A stretch of DNA of 64,000 nt from Carassius auratus (Eukaryota > Chordata > Actinopteri > Cypriniformes > Cyprinidae). The stretch lies in the NCBI RefSeq assembly GCF_003368295.1, contig NC_039256.1, positions 16,830,991 to 16,894,990 on the forward strand, in the 5' to 3' direction. Within the stretch, counting starts at the first letter, position 1. Every line of letters starts with the position of its first letter. The translations under genes and the position numbers were made by a program. The notes below the pieces were generated by a model. That model saw only the letters and a program-made list of their open reading frames with translations. It was not told the DNA's origin and did no database searches. Shown in pieces: positions 63,761 to 64,000 of the stretch.

Positions 63761-64000
63761 TTTTTCTTTTATGATACATAAATGTCATAATGTCCTACAT
63801 AATGTCCTTTTAATTTATTAAAAATGCCCAACCTTTATTTTGCTTTGTGTAAAAAGCATCAAATGAGAAGTCATAAAAATAGGATCTTCCAATAGCTTTG
63901 TGTTCAGTGAGATGTACCATACTGCTGACTACTACATACTTAATGATTTCATAGGTTGAGATTAAACCCAGATGGTGTGGGAGAGTCATATTATATGTAT

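Larger units (their letters stand above)
18272..64000 (+). other. Presumed first intron, over 45.7 kb, continuing past the window
   Basis: Downstream of the GTGAGT donor at 18272 no open segment looks like an exon: there are no recognisable domains and no long codon-biased frame with plausible splice sites. The longest frames are low-complexity or repeat-derived. The interval is filled by unique AT-rich DNA, transposons and microsatellites listed separately. An unrecognised short exon of about 60-150 bases could still be hidden here. Confidence 0.5.

Overview
This window looks like nuclear DNA from a ray-finned fish, most probably a cyprinid (carp, minnow or zebrafish group). The evidence is an AT-rich base composition, very long (TA)n tracts, many short non-autonomous hAT-type DNA transposons with 8-bp target-site duplications, and tRNA-derived SINEs whose tail resembles GGATAAAAGCGTCTGCTAAA. 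There is also a family of repeats with ends close to TAAAGGGATAGTTCACCC that I know from cyprinid genomes. Nothing bacterial, viral or CRISPR-like is present.

I can support only one protein-coding exon. It is a first coding exon at 18181-18271 (+). It encodes a hydrophobic signal peptide and ends at a clean GT donor (GTGAGT) in phase 1. It sits in a CpG-rich segment (about 17640-18980) with CCAAT boxes, and its 5' leader carries at least five short upstream ORFs. No convincing second exon appears downstream, so 18272-64000 is read as one intron longer than 45 kb that continues past the window. A secreted or type I membrane protein with a giant first intron fits the cell-adhesion and receptor families, but 30 codons do not identify the gene.

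Layout: 1-17094 is intergenic DNA with a tRNA-derived SINE, a perfect hAT insertion (6214-7139), a copy of the TAGTTCACCC family (8649-9324), a composite hAT (10948-12344) and microsatellites. From 17095 to 17626 lies a terminal-inverted-repeat element with a triplet-repeat palindrome, directly against the promoter. From 17640 to 18271 are the promoter, leader and first coding exon. The intron holds hAT elements (19469-19777, 22632-22993, 39939-41012, 57446-57715, 57821-58515), a TTAA-flanked element (62499-63036), an exact tandem duplication near 37.7-38.1 kb, a GAA tract at 54.5 kb, and an inverted duplication with a hAT nested at its centre (57645-58672). It also holds a long pre-miRNA-like hairpin (55015-55122).

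No new multi-gene system was found. The best leads are the hairpin, the uORF-rich leader with an adjacent transposon, the nested inverted duplication, and several unique stretches that could be conserved regulatory elements. Repeat class calls rest on terminal repeats and target-site duplications read by eye. Family resemblances come from memory of fish repeats, not from a search.
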